Below the pieces are notes generated by a model. The model searched no databases, was not told the DNA's origin, and saw nothing but the letters and a program-made list of their open reading frames with translations. The position numbers and the translations under genes are program-made. Shown one piece after another: positions 35,028 through 47,239 of a DNA stretch of 64,000 nucleotides (position 1 is its first letter; every line of letters begins with the position of its first letter). Source of the stretch: Effrenium voratum (lineage: Eukaryota > Sar > Dinophyceae > Suessiales > Symbiodiniaceae). Where the stretch lies: contig CAUJNA010000193.1 of the NCBI GenBank assembly GCA_963377175.1, positions 179,501 to 243,500 on the forward strand, written 5' to 3'.

Positions 35028-35555
35028 TGTTTGTAAGGGGTTGACGGTTTCCATGAGTATTGCGACTTTCAATGGATTAGGAATTCCGACTTACACGGGA
35101 AAATGATGAATTAGTAAATCCTCGAGTTTGACAAGGATGATGGCAGCCGACTATTCCCTTGTCATTTACTCTCGCAAAGGGGACCACTCGGATGAGACTG
35201 GCCTGAAAGGAGTAGTTTTAGGCAGGTGCGTGTGTACCATTCACACATAATTTGCAGTTGGCGCAGAGAGGCTTTCTGTCTAGAAAGGAATAGACACATT
35301 GACATATACAATTACGCATGTTCAAATGTGTACGTACACGCATTTGCCTCTGCTTGTTTTTGGTTTGTGTGTGTGTGTGTGGGTTGGTGCCCCCGGCTGG
35401 AAGGCAAACCATGGCCTCCGATGGAGCGTGAGGTTCTAAATCAAAATCAATTTATTTCAATTCACAGTCCTGCCCTTTCTGGTCGAAAGCTGGAAGGGCG
35501 ACCAGATGTTAGCTGAATGTCGGCGTCCAACATGAGCACGGAAGCAATCGGCTAG

Positions 35556-35609
35556 GCCAAGCGACGTGCGGAGGAAGCGCGCAGAAACATGGAGGAGGAG
35601 CCTGGGTGA
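35556..35609 (+). CDS. Candidate terminal exon, charged tail
   Basis: Acceptor CTAG ends at 35555; the frame reads AKRRAEEARRNMEEEPG and stops at TGA 35607-35609. The peptide is a typical charged helical C-terminus with C/G-rich third positions. Function unknown. Confidence 0.42.
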   Translation, partial: AKRRAEEARRNMEEEPG

Positions 35610-35962
35610 AAGGTAGAGCGAGTGTTTGATCACGATTGCCCCTGGCTGTTTTCAAGCAAGGCAGTTATTCATTTGTGGAAACAAGCCCGCTGGCCCGAAA
35701 AGCAGTTCATTGATTTCCGGATGAAGGCCTCCTGATACCATTCCGTTCGGTTATGACAACTCCCAACCTTGTATGGTCGGCTTTTAGACTGCTGTTGCTT
35801 GATGCTATTTCGCAAACATCAAGGTGTTTTGAGAAGTGTCCTAGTTTGCGTTCTCGATATCATGACCAATGGCTCAAAAGATGATCCTGGCTGTGGAAAC
35901 GTAGACAGTGACATGTAATCGTGCCTCAAAGCAGCAAGAAGGACACGGTGACAGCGCCGAAA

Positions 35963-36097
35963 GAGCTGCCTTGCCTGCATCAGCTGGCAAGCATCAAACC
36001 CTGCTGAGCCCAATGCCCATGCGATCTTGCAAGTCCAGCTCAACTTGTTAGGGAGAGGGGGGTGGGTTGCCCCCTGACCAGTGGAAGCTTTTTGCTT
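35963..36097. repeat. Diverged direct duplication, copy A
   Basis: Shares GAGCTGCCTTGC, GCATCAAACC, TTGCTGAG-like and GCCCCCTGA...TGGAA-CTTTTTGCT blocks with 37041-37144. Copy A contains about 50 extra bases in the middle. Confidence 0.7.
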
Positions 36098-37040
36098 GCG
36101 TTGCGTTTCGCTTTTTCTTTTGCTGCAATGGTGCCTTGGAAGTGCCTAATGGGTGTTGACAGCCACATGCCGTTGCCCGCCCAGCACTTGGCGCACGTGA
36201 ATTTTGGCGCCGGTGCCCCACGCCCTCCTGTGAAGCGCGCAAAGTTGGACATGCCGCCTTGGCGATCCTTCCCGCAGGGCAGGGCTGCGGCGGGCAAGCT
36301 CCTGGTCTGCTGAGTCGCGCAGTCTGCGCGCGAGGCGAGGGCGTGGAGCGCCTTGCTTGGGCTCAGAAATGGGTAATTCGCGCCAGAGCTTTAGCGCCTC
36401 ACAGAAGTTAGTCATAGCGCTTTGCGCCGCTTCTTCCTTGACCGCGCGCCCAGCACTTTGAAGAAACGTTTTGACGGCTGTCAGCTGTGAATCTGGTTAG
36501 TCGTGTTTGCCTTGCTGTATGACGCAGAGCTGCGCGTGCGCGCCGCTGGTTCTGTTTCTGACCCTGCAAGGCTTCCCGCACTTGCTGAATGTCTCTTCTG
36601 ATGAAGATCGCAATGGGCTTAATTGAAAAAGACTTGAAAGCCAGCCACTTAGTGGATTTGCGTGGCGGGGAAATGGAAGCAAGTTTGCCAATGTTGTGGC
36701 CGGGCAATTTGGGGTTGTTGCAGCTGTTGGCCGCAAGCCGCGCCTCTCCCGCGAGGGCGCTGTTTCCGGAAAGCCTGCCGCACACATTCAGGAAACGGTT
36801 CGCCTTCCTGCTGGAAAGCGCGCAGCGCTTTCTCAGATCTTTGGATGACGGGCTTTGCCTTCTGCCAGCTTTGGTCGCCCGTTGTCGCTTGCAGCAGCTT
36901 GCTCTTCCTGTTTGCGCTGGGAGTCCCGTTTCTTGGCTGGATGTGCTGGACATGCGCAACACTCTGTGGTTGGGCAGTTGGCTGTGTTGGTAGGCCACTG
37001 GGCCATGCAGAAAAGAACTCAGGTGCTGTTGTTACAGAAT

Positions 37041-37144
37041 GAGCTGCCTTGCGTGTACCAGCTAGCAGGCATCAAACCTTGCTGAGTTTTCTAGCTCGGG
37101 AGAGGGGGCTGCCCCCTGAATTTCGGCCGTGGAAACTTTTTGCT
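37041..37144. repeat. Diverged direct duplication, copy B
   Basis: Second copy of the block at 35963-36097, in the same orientation, about 1.08 kb away. Confidence 0.7.
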
Positions 37145-38234
37145 CCCTCCCACCTTCCCTGCGATTATCTTGTTCGAGCCGGGCCCAAGTGCCTGTTCAG
37201 CCTGTGGGCTTCTGTGTTGGCTCAGCTGGCTGGCCTGTGTTGGTAGGCCAGCTGGGCCACTGTGTCACACATCGTTGCAAGCAAGAGCTCAGGTGCTTGG
37301 GCACAGGGTTGCGGCCAATCCTTTTACCCCATTTGGCCATGCTCAACTTGGCTGTTGAGAAAGCATTTTGAATCGAACCGCGCTTCAGTGCCGCTCAGGG
37401 GGACACGTTGATTAGGGAAGCGTTGCGCGGGCTCGAACAAACCAATAGAAGCTATGTGTTTCACTTGTGGGATTGTGCCAAATATGGGTTGAGGTGTTTC
37501 ATGGTTCTTGAGTTTTGTCTGATTTGGTCGCCTTTGCTTCGGCGCTGAGGAGCAGCGCAAAGCCAAAAGCCGGCGCTTTGACAATGAGTCGAAAGGCCGA
37601 CGGGGGGAGGGGGGGAGAGGCAATAGCCGTGTCTTCTTGTTGGAACGCTTCTTTTGAACGGCGAAGAGCAAGAATTTGAAGCAAGGCCAATCGACATTCC
37701 AAGTCAGCAGTAGTAAGTGGTAAGGCGTGTGGCCCTTTGACATGGCTTAATTCGTTCCCCCGAACCCCTGAGGGGAGGGGGCGGAGCGCAGGGACTGAGC
37801 AGCAGATACCAGCACTTCTCTACTTTTGTGAAGAGGAGAATCTTTGTTGAAGAAAGGTTTTTGTGATTCACTTGTTGTTGCAGAGGGTTCTGTCAATGGC
37901 TAATTTACCTATGACCTGGTGAACAGGGAGACTGCGGGAAATCCATTGTTTCGCATTTGCAGCATTGAGGCATGAGCAAGGCTCCAATCAAAGTTTGCAT
38001 CGTGAATGCTGAATGGTTGCGTACACCTTATCGGGTTTGAACGAATGAGAGGCATCGGAATTGAAAGCTGGACTACGACACCTCGTCGAGAAAGTCGCTG
38101 GTGGTACAATTTGGTACCCTTGTTTGAGGGATGCCGCCACTGCAAACCAACTCCAAATATGGACCTACTCCCGCCGACTATGGCGGTCCTCTCTGAAACT
38201 AGGCCCCAGATTTTGCGGGTTCACCGGTCCGCAG

Positions 38235-39060
38235 ACCCGTGGTGAAAGTGCTGACAGGTGAGGAGAGGCCGCCCCCCACCGAGGAGGACGTGCTTGGTGT
38301 GCGAAGTTTGCTCTTCAGGATGTGGGCGTGTGGGCGGTTGTCTTAGTTCAGGGCCCTCTGAAATACGGTTTCTGCTTGAGTTGACGCAAACGGAGTACCC
38401 AGTTTGATGTGGTGCCTTCCGGACCATTGTCAGGTTTGTAGGGGGCAAGGGTAATTACCGCCCTGGGGTCCTTTCTATCAGTCGTGGCGGGGTGAGACGG
38501 GTGCAGGTAGCCCCATGCTGTTTAGTTCTTGAGGGTCATGCTTTGTTACGTTGGGGCAGGCCATGAGTTTGCATGGGGGCAAATTCTCACCCCTGCGGCC
38601 CATGGATTCTCGCTGCCAGGACAAGCTGCAGCTGCAAGCCTTGCTGGCCCGCTTCTCGACTCTGGACACCAAGGCTCTGGCGGCGCCTTGGCATGAAGAT
38701 AGTGAACTTGTTGAACTTTGTTCAAAAGGGTTCCCCTGAAAATCAACCAAGCAAGAAACGGCCGCTTTGTTCCAGGCAGTTGTTTAGATCCCTTCAAACT
38801 TTCTTAGTAGTTTTTGTTCCGAACCACCAAGACAAAGGTGTCCTTCTTTGCCCATGGCCACTGGAGGTCTGGCTGGAAGATCCAGGGGCCGTTTGATTGG
38901 AACTGCCACCTGTGGCGTTGACGATTTGCTCGAGTGTGCGGATGTGTTTTTCTTTCGGCGCGGGCAGTCACGACGCCAGCCGCGTTCAGCCCAAGGCGCT
39001 GGATAGCTTGGACGTGAGGGACGCGGTGAAAGCCCTGCAGGACACACGCTCGAGAAAGAC
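38235..39060 (+). CDS. Unidentified gene, candidate exons at 38.2-39.1 kb
   Basis: Three + strand exon candidates. (1) 38235 to about 38310, after CCGCAG: PVVKVLTGEERPPPTEEDVL. A GTGAGG inside could end it earlier. (2) 38560 to about 38690, after GGGGCAG: contains PLRPMDSRCQDKLQLQALLA and RFSTLDTKALAAPWHEDSE. (3) 38968 to about 39050, after a pyrimidine-rich GTTTTTCTTTC...GGGCAG: HDASRVQPKALDSLDVRDAV and KALQDTRSRK. All have C/G-rich third positions and helical, charged composition. Donors are uncertain and no family is recognised. The exons at 39714 and 39879 may continue this gene. Confidence 0.45.
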
Positions 39061-39713
39061 ATGTGCACTTTGGACATGTGCGTGAAATGTGTGCGTGACG
39101 TGTGTGTCTGTGTGTGTGTGTGAAATGTCCGGACTGCGTGGAACATCAGACAGATTCGACCCGTGTCACTTGTACGACCGTCTTTCTCCATGGCAATCGC
39201 TGGGAACCCTGGACGGGAAGCAGCCAGTGTCGACTGACGGGCACAATGGGAACATCATATTATCCCTTGTGTTAGAGAGCCACATATTCAACTTATGAAA
39301 CCTCTCAGACTTACATCTGAAACCAATCATTTTGCTGAAATGTTTGTTGAAGCATCTCAGACTTACGCTCGAGTCGTGCATGGTCGCTGTGACGCCTTGG
39401 GCACCGGCCTTGGACATCGCTTGCGCTGCCGGGAAGGTGCATTCACCATCTTTGGACATGTTTGAAACTCGGCAACACACTGCGCCCTCGTTTCCTGGCA
39501 TCCGGGCCAAGTGGGGTGTCAGCATAGGTCTGCCGAAATAGCGAAACGGGGGCAAAATGGTTAACGCAAGCAGACCCTGGTCCAAACAGTTTTGATCATT
39601 ACGGTCTCAATATGTTTGAAGGGTTTGGCCCAACCCTGACCTTTCCAAACCAACATTTGTCACCTGCCACTGGTTGATGCAGACTTGATTTGTCTTACCC
39701 ACGCGCCCGGCAG

Positions 39714-39798
39714 CAAGTATTTGAATGGGCAGGAGCTGGAGCAGAAGGGGCCCGGCATCCGCAACCCCTCGGTCTTCCCCTTACTCAAGCAGCTGGGG
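39714..39798 (+). CDS. Candidate internal exon, function unknown
   Basis: Acceptor GGCAG ends at 39713; the frame reads KYLNGQELEQKGPGIRNPSV then FPLLKQLG. Very coding-like composition in an otherwise AT-richer stretch. The 3' end at GG|GAGTTG would be a GA donor, or the boundary lies a few bases away. Likely the same gene as the 38.2-39.1 kb exons. Confidence 0.5.
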
Positions 39799-39878
39799 AG
39801 TTGGTGTGATGGGCCTGCGATCTTCCGAGCTGCATGTGTTTTTTAAGAGCTCCCCCCCCCTTGTTTTGGTGGAATCAG

Positions 39879-39933
39879 AGAGAAACGGATCCCATGCTTC
39901 GGTGCCGGGTGGTGCGCAAGAAGTTCAACAAGG
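39879..39933 (+). CDS. Candidate internal exon, basic
   Basis: Acceptor AATCAG ends at 39878 after a C-rich and T-rich tract; the frame RETDPMLRCRVVRKKFNK ends at a consensus donor GTGAGG (39934). Phase is compatible with a preceding exon ending at 39798. Function unknown. Confidence 0.45.
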
Positions 39934-41744
39934 GTGAGGAAGTGGATCGATCCGCGTGAGCCAAGAACTCCCGGAAATGGCAGAGGCCTGGATCTGCAAG
40001 ACGGCGCAGAACGTGCGAGAAAGGCTGGGAAGCTGCGGGAGTCACCTAGAAGCGAGGGCCGTGCTCTTCGTATCTGGTTTGCTTCGGACACCGTGCCGCT
40101 TGAAACTCTTCCTGGCAAATTGACATTTGGTGGGTGGCGGTTGATTTGGGAGCTGGATGCTATGGAGCCTAATGCTCCCTGTTTTGCTGTTGCACTGGCA
40201 GCTGTACGAGTCAAATTGAACTTTGTCAGACGTGAACAAGCCAACCAGCGGTTGTGCAGACCCTTGCCGCAGATCAAGGTCTCACGGATTTGATGCTACC
40301 TTGGGGAAGTTTCAAAAGGTTGAATTCCTTGGGAGTGCGAATCAGCATCCATGATCGTTAAGGTCAGCCGTTTGTTCATTCCCAGGCTGAAAAGACAGAT
40401 TGGTTGAGGCTAGACAGAAAGCATCTCAGAGTCTATGGAAGCAAGTCCAACCAAGAAGCCAGCATCACAACTTGAGGCTCTGCGCGTGAAAAAAGGCGTA
40501 CGGAGTTGCAGACTCCAGGCAGGGAGGCAAAGCGCCGCCGCCGCCACAAGAGGAGGAGCCTACCGGGAGAGCTGCAGTTTTGGTTGGAGAAGCACTGTCT
40601 AAACAACTGGCCCCCGGTTTTTCTTGATTTGGAACCAAAGGGATGTTGATTAAACAACTAGTGGGTAAAACCTGTTTAAACAAGGGGGTTGCCCAACCCA
40701 GGCCGCACTGTCATCGTACGTAAGTGTGACCCATTGCTACTGTGGGAAGCATCTTCTACCGGCTTGCTCAGCTTTGCTTTCTCCATCGCGGCCGACCTTC
40801 ATGGTCACATGCGAACGGCACAACCCCACGTCCACAGCATTCTATTTCTTTGCACGAATCAAGCCATAGAGGTCGTTTCAGTCAGTTGTTGTCCTTGCAA
40901 TACTACTGGGGCTGGACGCCTCACTCCTCATGAAGGATACCCATTACCTGCCAAAGAAAGGCATGATCGAGGTAGTTTGTGCAAGTAGGTAAGAAGTGTA
41001 TCAGACCGGTACTGTGTGTGTGTGTGTGACAGTGAAGCCATTTGCTGCATGGGGACACGAGCGACTGTCCATGTTCTTTGACTGTCGCAGCTTCTTGCTT
41101 TTGCTTCCCGCTGAGTGGCGTTTTTGTTCCCGCTCAGGCAAACATGTATAGATGTTGACATATCAAGAAAAAAGGTAGCGACGCACTGCAGCCGCGGAAG
41201 GTTTGCGGAAGGTGTTTCCCGCAAAAAGCTCGCAGAAGGAACGTTGTTGACTTGCGCATAGCAGAGTTGGTTTCGTTTGGGTGGCTGTTGCAAATCACGT
41301 TTACTAGCCAATCGTGCACACGAATTCCCTCGCGGAAGCTATCCTCCTCAGTTTCCAGAAGCAACTTGCCCGCGGACGGCCCGAGGAAGCACTTATGTAA
41401 ACTTATGCAGAAACATGCTCGCGGAAGGTACCCTGCACACCGCGGAAGCTTCGCGAGTGGTTTCGCGGAAAAGCTTGATACGTGAATGCAAATTAAAAGG
41501 GAATAAACACCTCCACTCCACTGAATTCCATGCCTTGACACCTCAAACAACAACGTGGAGTGATGCCGTGTTTGGTGGCTCCCAATATTCCTTGGGGAGA
41601 GCTGCCAAATTGCCGGACGTTTCTGTCCCGCCATGAGCTTTCATTGGGGCTGAGGGCTGAAAGGCTTCCACGGCGAAATTTGGGTTCCCCACCTGGAGCT
41701 TCTCCATTGGAATGTGGCACGCTGGATTCCTCTGACTGGCTGAG
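39934..41744. other. No supported gene
   Basis: Includes a GCC/GCA-rich patch at 40530-40560, a short TG run at about 41012-41029 and an area with repeated GCGGAAG words (41190-41470). The 119-codon ORF at 39934-40293 starts in a likely intron and I do not support it. Confidence 0.4.
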
Positions 41745-41836
41745 GAGAAGCACGAGCTGGATATCGTGGACCACTACGGGGCGCAGCTCGGCTGGACCAA
41801 ATCGCCCTTGGCTGGATTGATCGTTGAGCACTCGGG
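41745..41836 (+). CDS. Candidate exon upstream of the J-domain exons
   Basis: After CTGAG the frame reads EKHELDIVDHYGAQLGWTKS then PLAGLIVEHSG. An in-frame TGA at 41733-41735 limits the start. Strong coding composition. It lies 130 bases before the first J-domain exon on the same strand, so it may encode an N-terminal part of the same protein. Confidence 0.45.
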
Positions 41837-41965
41837 GTGTGTTTGGGCACGGCCTGGACATTTCGGGGAAGAAGACTAGCAGACACTCTTTATGGTGTTG
41901 CCCAACAGACATCGTCCTTTTCCCAACCGACATCGGCAGTTTGGGTCCGGTTGCCTGAGCCAAGG

Positions 41966-43251
41966 TTGGAGGTGGCAGAGGATGCAGATGAAAAAGACAT
42001 CAAGAAGGCCTACAGGACGGGCGTGCCAAATTTTCGCAGAGTTGCCAGGAGTAAGTCGCAGCCAGCCTCCGTCACGACGTTCATCTCGTCGGAACGGATC
42101 AACTGTCAGGTTGAGATCCGACGGCTTTGTCCAGAAGCTTCAAGCGGCTTTGGACAGACCCATGTTCCAGGTCGAAAAGCCCAGAGGATGCGCAAAGCAC
42201 CCCATGTGCACGGCCAAATCATTGCTTTCGTTTCTGTAATTCCATCTCAGCGGGCCCAACCATCCTGGGATTGGAAGCCACTGCTTAAACCTTGCCAGTG
42301 ACGTCAGCTACCAGGAAGCTCCTTTCAGGAAGGTTTCTGGTAGTGCAGTGGGCCCAAAAACTGAACAGCAACAGAGCAATCGTGGCTTTAGCATGCTGGG
42401 AGGGCCATGTAAACCTGCCGAGTTCATTGCTGCATCCAATTTTTGTGAGGGCATGCTCAATCAAGTGCACGCCCGTGTCAACATTGTGTTCGATTCCGCG
42501 TCCGAAGCATTAGATCTATGCTCTAGAGTTGCCACTTCCCACCGAGCATCTCAACGACCATTCGAGGGGGGATCCGCCCGCAAGCGCGCTGCGGATCCGT
42601 GTTGACTTGGGCAGTCTGGTGGCTTGTTTTGTGCAAGATCTTTGCGCAGATGAATGACACTAAGAATTTGAGGGTCAAAGCAGGTGAGATCCAGAAGCAG
42701 AGGAATAGGTAGGGGGGCCCAGCTCGAACTCCAAATGCAGATCTGAAGTCTCCTCCCACTGAATCTCCTTGAGCAACTTTGGACAGAATTCGTCGAAACA
42801 CCACGGAAGCTCGTGCTAGGAAGCTGGTGCTGAAGTGGCATCCAGACAAGCACCCGGAGGGCCGGGATCAGGCGGAGACTTGCGGGGTTACATGTGTTGC
42901 CTTGCCCAGGGTGCGTTGGTAGACGGCGCAAGTCCTAACTTGTGCTTGTAGTGCCAACTGGCGAGTGCATCTGAATTGGTCACTAGGAGAAAGGCCACGA
43001 TCCTTGCCGGAAAGAGACGGCGACTGGAACAGTTCCATGGTCGTGTTCTGTCGTGTTTGGCGAACAGCTGCCACCTTCGCACCTCAAAACCAGGAGCCCA
43101 CCTTTAGTGGCGGACGAAAGGCGCGCGGCGCACCTTCGCACGTTTGGGGCAAAACGCGTGGCGAACTCCTCTGGGGGCCATGGGAACCCGCTGCAAATTC
43201 AACTCGATGGAGGCAGAAGAAAAGATCCGGGCCATCAACAACGCTTACGCC
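41966..43251 (+). CDS. J-domain (DnaJ-type) co-chaperone, split over at least three exons
   Basis: Three exons rebuild most of a J domain. (1) 41966-42016: LEVAEDADEKDIKKAYR, helices I-II. (2) 42820-42871: RKLVLKWHPDKHPEGRDQ, end of helix II plus the essential HPD motif (42839-42847). (3) 43213 to about 43251: AEEKIRAINNAYA, helix III. J domains stimulate Hsp70 ATPase activity through HPD. Phases join exactly: TAC AG|G AAG for intron 1, CAG|GCA for intron 2. Intron 1 (803 bases) then has a GA donor (GACGGG) and intron 2 (341 bases) a GC donor (GCGGAG), both ending in AG followed by G. The first residues of the domain and the rest of the protein are not found, and the 3' boundary is uncertain. 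A pseudogene cannot be excluded, but the three segments are undamaged. Confidence 0.72.
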
Positions 43252-44857
43252 CCACGGCTGGTTTCGCTGTGCCGAGTGCGGGGACGGGAGGGGTTCGTTG
43301 GCTCTCCGATTCCTCTCTGGCAAGAATAGGTTTGAGCAAATAGAACTGGATTCCCATGGCTTGCATGTTACAATGTTTACAAACCATGAAGTTTGGCAGA
43401 GGGTTATCCATTCCACCTGAAATTGGGACCTCTACTCTACCAGGGATGGCTACAATGACAAAGCAATGGCCCTGCCAAGGCAATGATTGAATCAAGACGT
43501 GGCAAACGCACAAGAAGCTCGTCATCCATGATGTGCCAAGTTTCTCAGTAACCAGCCCATCGAAGTGATGTTCTCAGTTGGTCGGGCGCGCTTGCAACAT
43601 GTTCAATTTGCATGGGCACCAAACGGAATAGAATGCCTTCTTAGACGAAACGGTAACCGGGGCAGATGGTCACTTTGGCTGAAGCCCTGAAGTTTGCTGC
43701 CTCTCATGTGCTTAAGTTGGGTGACTTGAGGCTGCACCCTTGGTTGTTTGTATTCCAAATTCTGAGAAAAGCGAGCTGAAGATGAACCTTCGCACCCATA
43801 CGTGGCCATGTTGTCAGGTCTTGACCGGATGGCTTGTGGAAGGCTTCAGTTGCAGCGGACGATGCTTGCTTGGTTCACGTTTCATGGAGCCCCCGTATCC
43901 CTCATTGGCCATCCAAGACAGGCAGTCCCGAGGGCCAGCGCGTGCGTGTGTGACCGCCTGTGACCGTGCCTGACAGTCTTTGAGACTCAGAATGTGTGTT
44001 AATATATAATATATATATATATACATACATACATATATATATATAATATCTCTATATATATATATGTATGCTCCCCCCCCCACGACCTACATTTCGGCAT
44101 TTTGGGTTCATTCAACCAGGTCTGAATGAGTCACCTGCTCATTTGCTCATTGCTCATTTGTGTCTGCACCCACCAAGTACCAACATGTCAAAGCAACATA
44201 TACGCATCTGCATTTGTGTCCTCATGTTTTAAAACAAATAGCTGAGCAAGAGCTGAACAAGTCATGTGTAAGCAACGAGGAGGTGATGACGGTTGCCATC
44301 TTTCACCTCTGCCAATGTTCTCCACTCCTCATCTGCTGCTATCCAAGACCTTCCCACATCCCGTCTAGAATGCAGTTAACTTTGGTTAACATCCTGTTTT
44401 GGAAAAGAAGGTCCCACTTAAACTATCATCCAAACAGATATTAAAACCCTTTTACATAGCAACTAGCTTTGGTCCAGGAAAAGAAAAGGCAGTCCTACTT
44501 TGATTCACAATAAAAATATACTTATTTAGTGCTGTCCATCCTCAACGAGCGGACTTTCCCTCAACCCCTTCTCGCTTTGGCTTGTGGCTTCTCAACAAGA
44601 CGCTAGACCAAACATCTTGGCTTAACCAGTGTTTCCTGTTGGATCACATTGCTGGTACTGAGATGAGTGTTAGTAAACGCACGCAGCCATGGCTGGAACC
44701 ACGCCAAACATGGGGCTTGTGTACATGATCTGCTGAGCCTGAGGAGACGCTCAGCAACGCCACGAAGCGCAGCTCGGCAGAATCAGCTCACAAGTCCCGC
44801 AGTTGAGACTGGCAGCCGATCCTAAGCCGGCGGCTAAATGGTGTTGTTTTCGTTTAG
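43252..44857. other. No supported gene; AT microsatellite
   Basis: Nothing coding-like. Contains the AT-rich microsatellite at 43999-44068 and a C9 run at 44073-44081. Confidence 0.5.
43999..44068. repeat. AT/ATAC microsatellite
   Basis: About 70 bases of TA dinucleotides with embedded CATACATACATA, followed immediately by a nine-C run. Confidence 0.9.
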
Positions 44858-44952
44858 CGCCGGCATGATCTTCCAAGCAAGTGGCCGCGTCGATGACTTG
44901 ACGCTGTGTTGCACGGCGTTGGACAGGCCCAAAGCCCAGTATCGAGTCCAGA
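44858..44952 (+). CDS. Candidate internal exon, function unknown
   Basis: A canonical acceptor (GTTGTTTTCGTTTAG, ending 44857) opens a frame reading AGMIFQASGRVDDLTLCCTA then LDRPKAQYRVQ. The frame stays open to a stop at 45096-45098 but coding character fades after about 44960. Function unknown. Confidence 0.48.
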
Positions 44953-45722
44953 AGTTGCCTTTACAGATCAGGAAAAAACTGGAGATGCACCATACAGGCA
45001 ACATGCCGATTCCACTTGCTGTAGTTGATTCATTTTTCTGTGTAAAGAAATGGGCATGCAGCCAGAAGAATCACTTCGCACAATTGTCACAACTGTAGCT
45101 GAGGTCGGTGAAAATCTGGGAGTTGGGATTTGGTTTAATATTGCCTGATTCTCGTTTGGTATTGGAATCTTGGAATTTGAGAAGCATGTCTTAATAGGGT
45201 TTATTCATGGGGATGGGAGGGGATGAGATTGCTGCGAATGCAGGCCAGTGAAGGGACTCCTGCATCAGTTTCACCTAGTTCAGCTATGTGCTTGGCAAAC
45301 CAAGTTCCTTGGTGTTTTCAGACAGGTCTTTTGCAGCATATCAGATAGTTACGCTCAGCTTGTCAAGAAACGATCGCATATATCCTTCAGTTGTGCATCA
45401 GGACAAATATTTGCATCACGACAACAAATGACACACCTTCCCAAAGTAGAGGTTCTTCTTGTAGAAGAAGCGTCCAGAGCAATTTGATCAGACTCTTAGG
45501 CGGCCAAACCCACCGGCTGACATCGGCCGGCCGACCCCATAGTCCTTTCACGGCTACAAGCCTATCCCAGGCACTCAAACAGGCACAGACATACACATCC
45601 CTTCTCCATAAAATAAATACCGTTTGCACAAAGCAGCAAATTTAAATGTTGCATTTGTGCAGAAAGCAGCAAACATGCGCATGGCCTTCGCGCCTTCCGG
45701 CCTTCGGAGCCGTTCGAGGCAG
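44953..45722. other. No supported gene
   Basis: No convincing exon on either strand. Confidence 0.45.
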
Positions 45723-45870
45723 TACCTACGACGCGCAGCGGCAGGCGCTGCTGCGGCAGAAGCGGGGCCAGGGCCCGGACATGCAGGCAGGCCCATTCGC
45801 CAGATGCGCCGCATGCGGATCGGATCGGCGACCGGATATGCAGATGGCCAAGGGGAGAAGGAAAAAAATC
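45723..45870 (+). CDS. Candidate exon, Gln/Arg-rich with CxxC
   Basis: Acceptor GAGGCAG ends at 45722; frame TYDAQRQALLRQKRGQGPDM then QAGPFARCAACGSDRRPDMQ. A CAAC pair could bind a metal but is isolated. A second frame here (Ala/Gly-rich) is also open, but the first has better amino-acid use. Confidence 0.42.
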
Positions 45871-46771
45871 AACTTGGCTTCCAGAAAGCATCAGCCATTT
45901 TGACACGCAAAATGCACGCCGCATATTGTTGTTTTCGCCCATGCTTTGGGGTTGGAGTGTGCATCATACTTGTTTACATTTCACCTGGAAAGGTGTACTT
46001 CACTGCACTTGCCAACGTGTGTTGCCGGACAACTTGCTGTGTATGACTTTCTTGGTGTCATTTGTCAGAGACTCCCTCACAAACATCGAAGGTTCAAGAT
46101 GGTTTGGGTGCCGGTGTCAGAACTCTGTGGATCTGCAAACCAGGCGCTGCCCACAAACTCTTGCCTCAAACTGAAAGGATGGGCATTCTTTCTATAGACA
46201 CTGTGTTTGTTGAGAGCATGCTCCTTTTGATGTATCGGCGGCTGATGGATGGCCATTGCAGCTGCACAAACAGCAAGCTTTGTTCTTCTTTTGTACCTGT
46301 GTGAAGCATGTGCGTTCCGAGCCAAGTTGGCAATATGGCACTTTGAGATAAACTTCTTTACCTAGGTGGAAGGCCTAAGAGCCATAAGTTGTGCTGAATA
46401 TGTGGATGTACAGCTGTCAAGTTCGAGCTGTTGGCTTCAAGAAAAGGAATCACGCCGCGCTGAAAACTGCCCCAATAACGTGATGAGCCTCTGTTTCCAA
46501 CATGACACCGGCCGCGCGGGCAACCTTCAAAACGTTTGATTGGACATGTCCGAGTCATCAGTTCTGTGGCATTAGGAAGCTGCCTACTGCTTGTGGTATA
46601 GCTGGTCATGTTGGTATCGCTGTTGTTGCACACGGAGCATGCTCTGCAAAGTTTCCTTCTCCAAGCCATCCAGGTGTTTTTGTTTCTGTGGTTTCCAGCC
46701 TCTCCCATTGTCCCCCGGACACCTCCCCGGTCCTCGCCTTTTGGGCGCCTTGACGTCCCCATGTTCGGAAG
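45871..46771. other. No supported gene
   Basis: Short overlapping ORFs only. Confidence 0.45.
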
Positions 46772-47239
46772 GCGGCGAACCTGGCGCCGCGGCAGCGCAT
46801 CCCCCGCGAGTTCATGCTGCAGCCCATCGGGCCCGGGGCCCGGAAGACGCAAGTCAGCTCTCTCTTTGTGAAGCACATGCTGCTTGTTGTGATCTTCCAT
46901 GATATGTTGGTTAACTACACCCCTAAGGAAGCAGTAGCTGACGGCAAACTTTTTGCAGCATCCTCTACGTTGTTTGACTCGGTCTTGGAAGTCGTGTCAT
47001 TGCTGCGTTATTGCCCGATGTTGCCCGATGTCAATATCACTGCCAGCCCTTTTGCTGTTTTCCTACCTTGTTCTCAAGAAGCCTGGCCAAGCCACTTGAC
47101 CGCCTCCTTAGGTTCCCAGACAAGTTTGTGCGCTATGCCTCGGAGCGCGCCATGTCCCAGTGCGAGGCAAGCAGGGGAGAAAGGGGAGCTCAGTTCCAGG
47201 AGACTTGAGCGGTCGCCCGACTCCGGAGATGAATGCAAT
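46772..47239 (+). CDS. Unidentified gene, candidate exons at 46.8-47.2 kb
   Basis: Exon (1) 46772-46852: AANLAPRQRIPREFMLQPIG then PGARKTQ, donor GTCAGC. Exon (2) about 47079 to 47165: SLAKPLDRLLRFPDKFVRYA then SERAMSQCE, acceptor after TTGTTCTCAAG, possible GC donor. Exon (3) 47200-47239: RLERSPDSGDECN, consensus donor GTAAGG at 47240. The first two are strongly coding-like; the third is short. All are on +. No family recognised. Confidence 0.48.

Larger units (their letters stand above)
35610..38234. other. No supported gene; local duplications
   Basis: GC-rich ORFs overlap on both strands at 36062-36998 (134 codons on +, 196 on -), and I cannot choose between them. Related segments occur at 35963-36097 and 37041-37144, and at 36976-37036 and 37229-37305. 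Confidence 0.4.

Noticed and set aside
36408..36998. 196-codon minus ORF, Arg/Lys/Ser-rich
   Set aside because: A 134-codon + ORF overlaps it with similar quality, so neither strand can be preferred without homology.
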